54,248 nt of DNA from Candidatus Hydrogenedentota bacterium (GTDB taxonomy: Bacteria; Hydrogenedentota; Hydrogenedentia; Hydrogenedentales; CAITNO01), in NCBI GenBank assembly GCA_012730105.1, contig JAAYBJ010000327.1:1-54248 (forward strand). Reading direction: 5' to 3'. Under the pieces are notes generated by a model that was not told where the DNA came from, did not search any database, and saw only the letters and a list, made by a program, of their open reading frames with translations. The position numbers were made by a program, and so were the translations under genes. Shown here one piece after another: positions 53,401 through 54,248 of the stretch. The stretch's first letter is position 1; each line of letters begins with the position of its first letter.

Positions 53401-54248
53401 GGATACGGTCACCTATCATCTGCAGATCAGCCAGGATCCGGGCTTTAACGAAGCATCCACCCTGGTCTTCACGACCATGGCGGCCATGTATTATGTGGAG
53501 GAAGACCGGGCGCTGCAGGACTTGACACAATATTATTGGCGTGTGGTGCCCGTGGACTCCTTCGGAGCCCGGCCCGTCCTGAACGAAGTGCGCTCCTTCA
53601 CGACGGACAACGCCAATCCCGAGGTGCCCGGCGTGGTACTGGGCAGTGTCCGGGAAGGTGCGACACAGGCGGCCATCGCGGGTGCCGCCTTGCAGGTGTT
53701 ACCCACCGGCGCGACGGCCAGCACCACGGTTACGGGCGATTATTTCTTGGGCAGCCTTCCCCAGGGCGTGTATGCCCTGGAAGTGACCGCGGCCGGGTAC
53801 GATACCGCCTTCATAGGAAACGTTACGGTGCAGAGCGGGCGGTTCACGGTGCAGGATGTATTGCTTACCTACGCCGGGGGCAATCGACCGCCGGTGCTGC
53901 AGCCCATCGGCAGTCGCCAGGTGGTCGCGGGCGACCGGCTTGAAATTCAATGTTCCGCAACGGACCCGGACGTGGGGGACGTGCTGACGTGGAGCGTGTT
54001 GAACGCGCCAACCCGCATGACCATCGACCCGAGCACGGGCCTGTTGGTATACGAACCGATCGAGGGCGACGAGGGGGATCACCCCATTGTCGTGCAGGTA
54101 TGGGACAACGGTGACTCGCCGCTGATGGCCCAGGAGGCGCTGACCATTACGGTGAAGGGCGTCAATCACGCCCCGGTGCTGGAACCGATCGGCAGTCTTG
54201 AACTTTTGGCCGGAGAACGGCTGGAGTATCAATGCCTGGCGTCCGACC
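47437..54248 (+). CDS. Giant secreted PKD/beta-helix/peptidase protein, frameshifted, partial
   Basis: The gene runs off the window (more than 2,260 residues). A signal peptide (SVLLFLPAVFFAVTAIA) is followed by a PKD domain (AWAWDFGDGS). A right-handed beta-helix region comes next (GLSWATAFNTIQ, ALFGGFSGVENT, many GG-rich turns). Then come several Ig-like/cadherin-like domains and repeated carboxypeptidase- and putative-Ig-like units to the end. Around 52010-52730 there is a clan-CD peptidase domain (legumain/caspase-like): catalytic His in LADHGSPG (52289) and Cys in IYGACYSGS (52517). The frame shifts at a nine-G tract (48181-48189). Frame 1 ends at 48261, while frame 2 is open from 48191 to the window end; eight Gs would join them as EGGGMYVS. 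This is either a sequencing slip or phase variation. A palindromic repeat sits in frame at 52407-52465. Confidence 0.85.
52407..52465. repeat. Dispersed palindromic repeat inserted in a coding sequence
   Basis: Ends GCAACAGGGACTGAC and GTCTGTCCCTGCTTGC are imperfect inverted repeats matching the copy at 19305-19356. An inner hairpin GTCCGC-CCCA-GCGGAC is perfect. The element keeps the reading frame of the giant protein and lies between its catalytic His and Cys codons. Confidence 0.7.

Noticed and set aside
48191-54248. A separate gene starting at ATG 48191
   Set aside because: It continues the beta-helix of the upstream frame exactly at a nine-G tract and has no ribosome-binding site of its own.

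Overview
This looks like a bacterial chromosome segment carrying a dense defence island on the left (about 1-42,945) and ordinary host chromosome on the right (about 42,998-54,248). The phylum cannot be fixed from the sequence. The host part pairs a small Hanks-type kinase with a GspE-N/cyclic-nucleotide-binding protein and a giant secreted PKD/beta-helix/Ig-like protein. That mix is common in Planctomycetes, Lentisphaerae, Hydrogenedentes and similar lineages, so I suggest such a bacterium with low confidence. No rRNA, complete tRNA or CRISPR array was seen.

The island boundary can be read from the DNA. At 42,946-42,997 lies the 3' part of a tRNA-Met(CAU) gene (anticodon arm, T arm, acceptor strand, CCA) without its 5' half, followed by what looks like the original tRNA terminator. 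This is the signature of an element integrated into a tRNA 3' end. The intact tRNA and the integrase are predicted to lie left of base 1.

Regions. (1) 1-3,704: an unknown gene, then three tandem paralogues of a small winged-helix-like protein. (2) 3,770-18,169: a BREX-like operon with a RadC-N/DUF4007-like protein, a BrxF-like small protein, a PglX-type methyltransferase, a BrxC/PglY ATPase, PglZ, and a BrxL-type ATPase whose C-terminus is an MIT_C (phospholipase-D-like) domain instead of a Lon protease. (3) 18,682-25,593: a membrane/HEPN-like protein, the TcmP/three-Cys-motif pair, an HExxH metallopeptidase, a secreted protein, an HhH-GPD-like protein and a NucS-like nuclease. (4) 25,740-31,938: a tightly overlapping cassette of DUF6361-like protein, PLD-like protein and SF2 helicase. 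(5) 32,028-37,914: a zinc-ribbon protein and a 1,704-residue exonuclease-RecQ-UvrD fusion. (6) 38,039-39,881, minus strand: an AbiE toxin-antitoxin operon with a clear promoter and palindromic operator. (7) 39,900-42,945: dispersed repeats, a decayed ATPase and a GT-C glycosyltransferase. (8) Right of the att site: the GspE-N/cNMP protein, the divergent kinase, two small genes, and a giant secreted protein with a clan-CD (legumain-like) peptidase core, which runs off the window and is broken by one extra G in a nine-G tract.

The island genes probably act in parallel rather than as one pathway: a methylation-based BREX-like system, several nuclease/helicase modules and a toxin-antitoxin pair. 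The most unusual points are the composition of the BREX-like operon, its MIT_C-tailed BrxL, the transferred recognition region inside PglX, the glycosylase-like/NucS-like pair and the exonuclease-RecQ-UvrD fusion.
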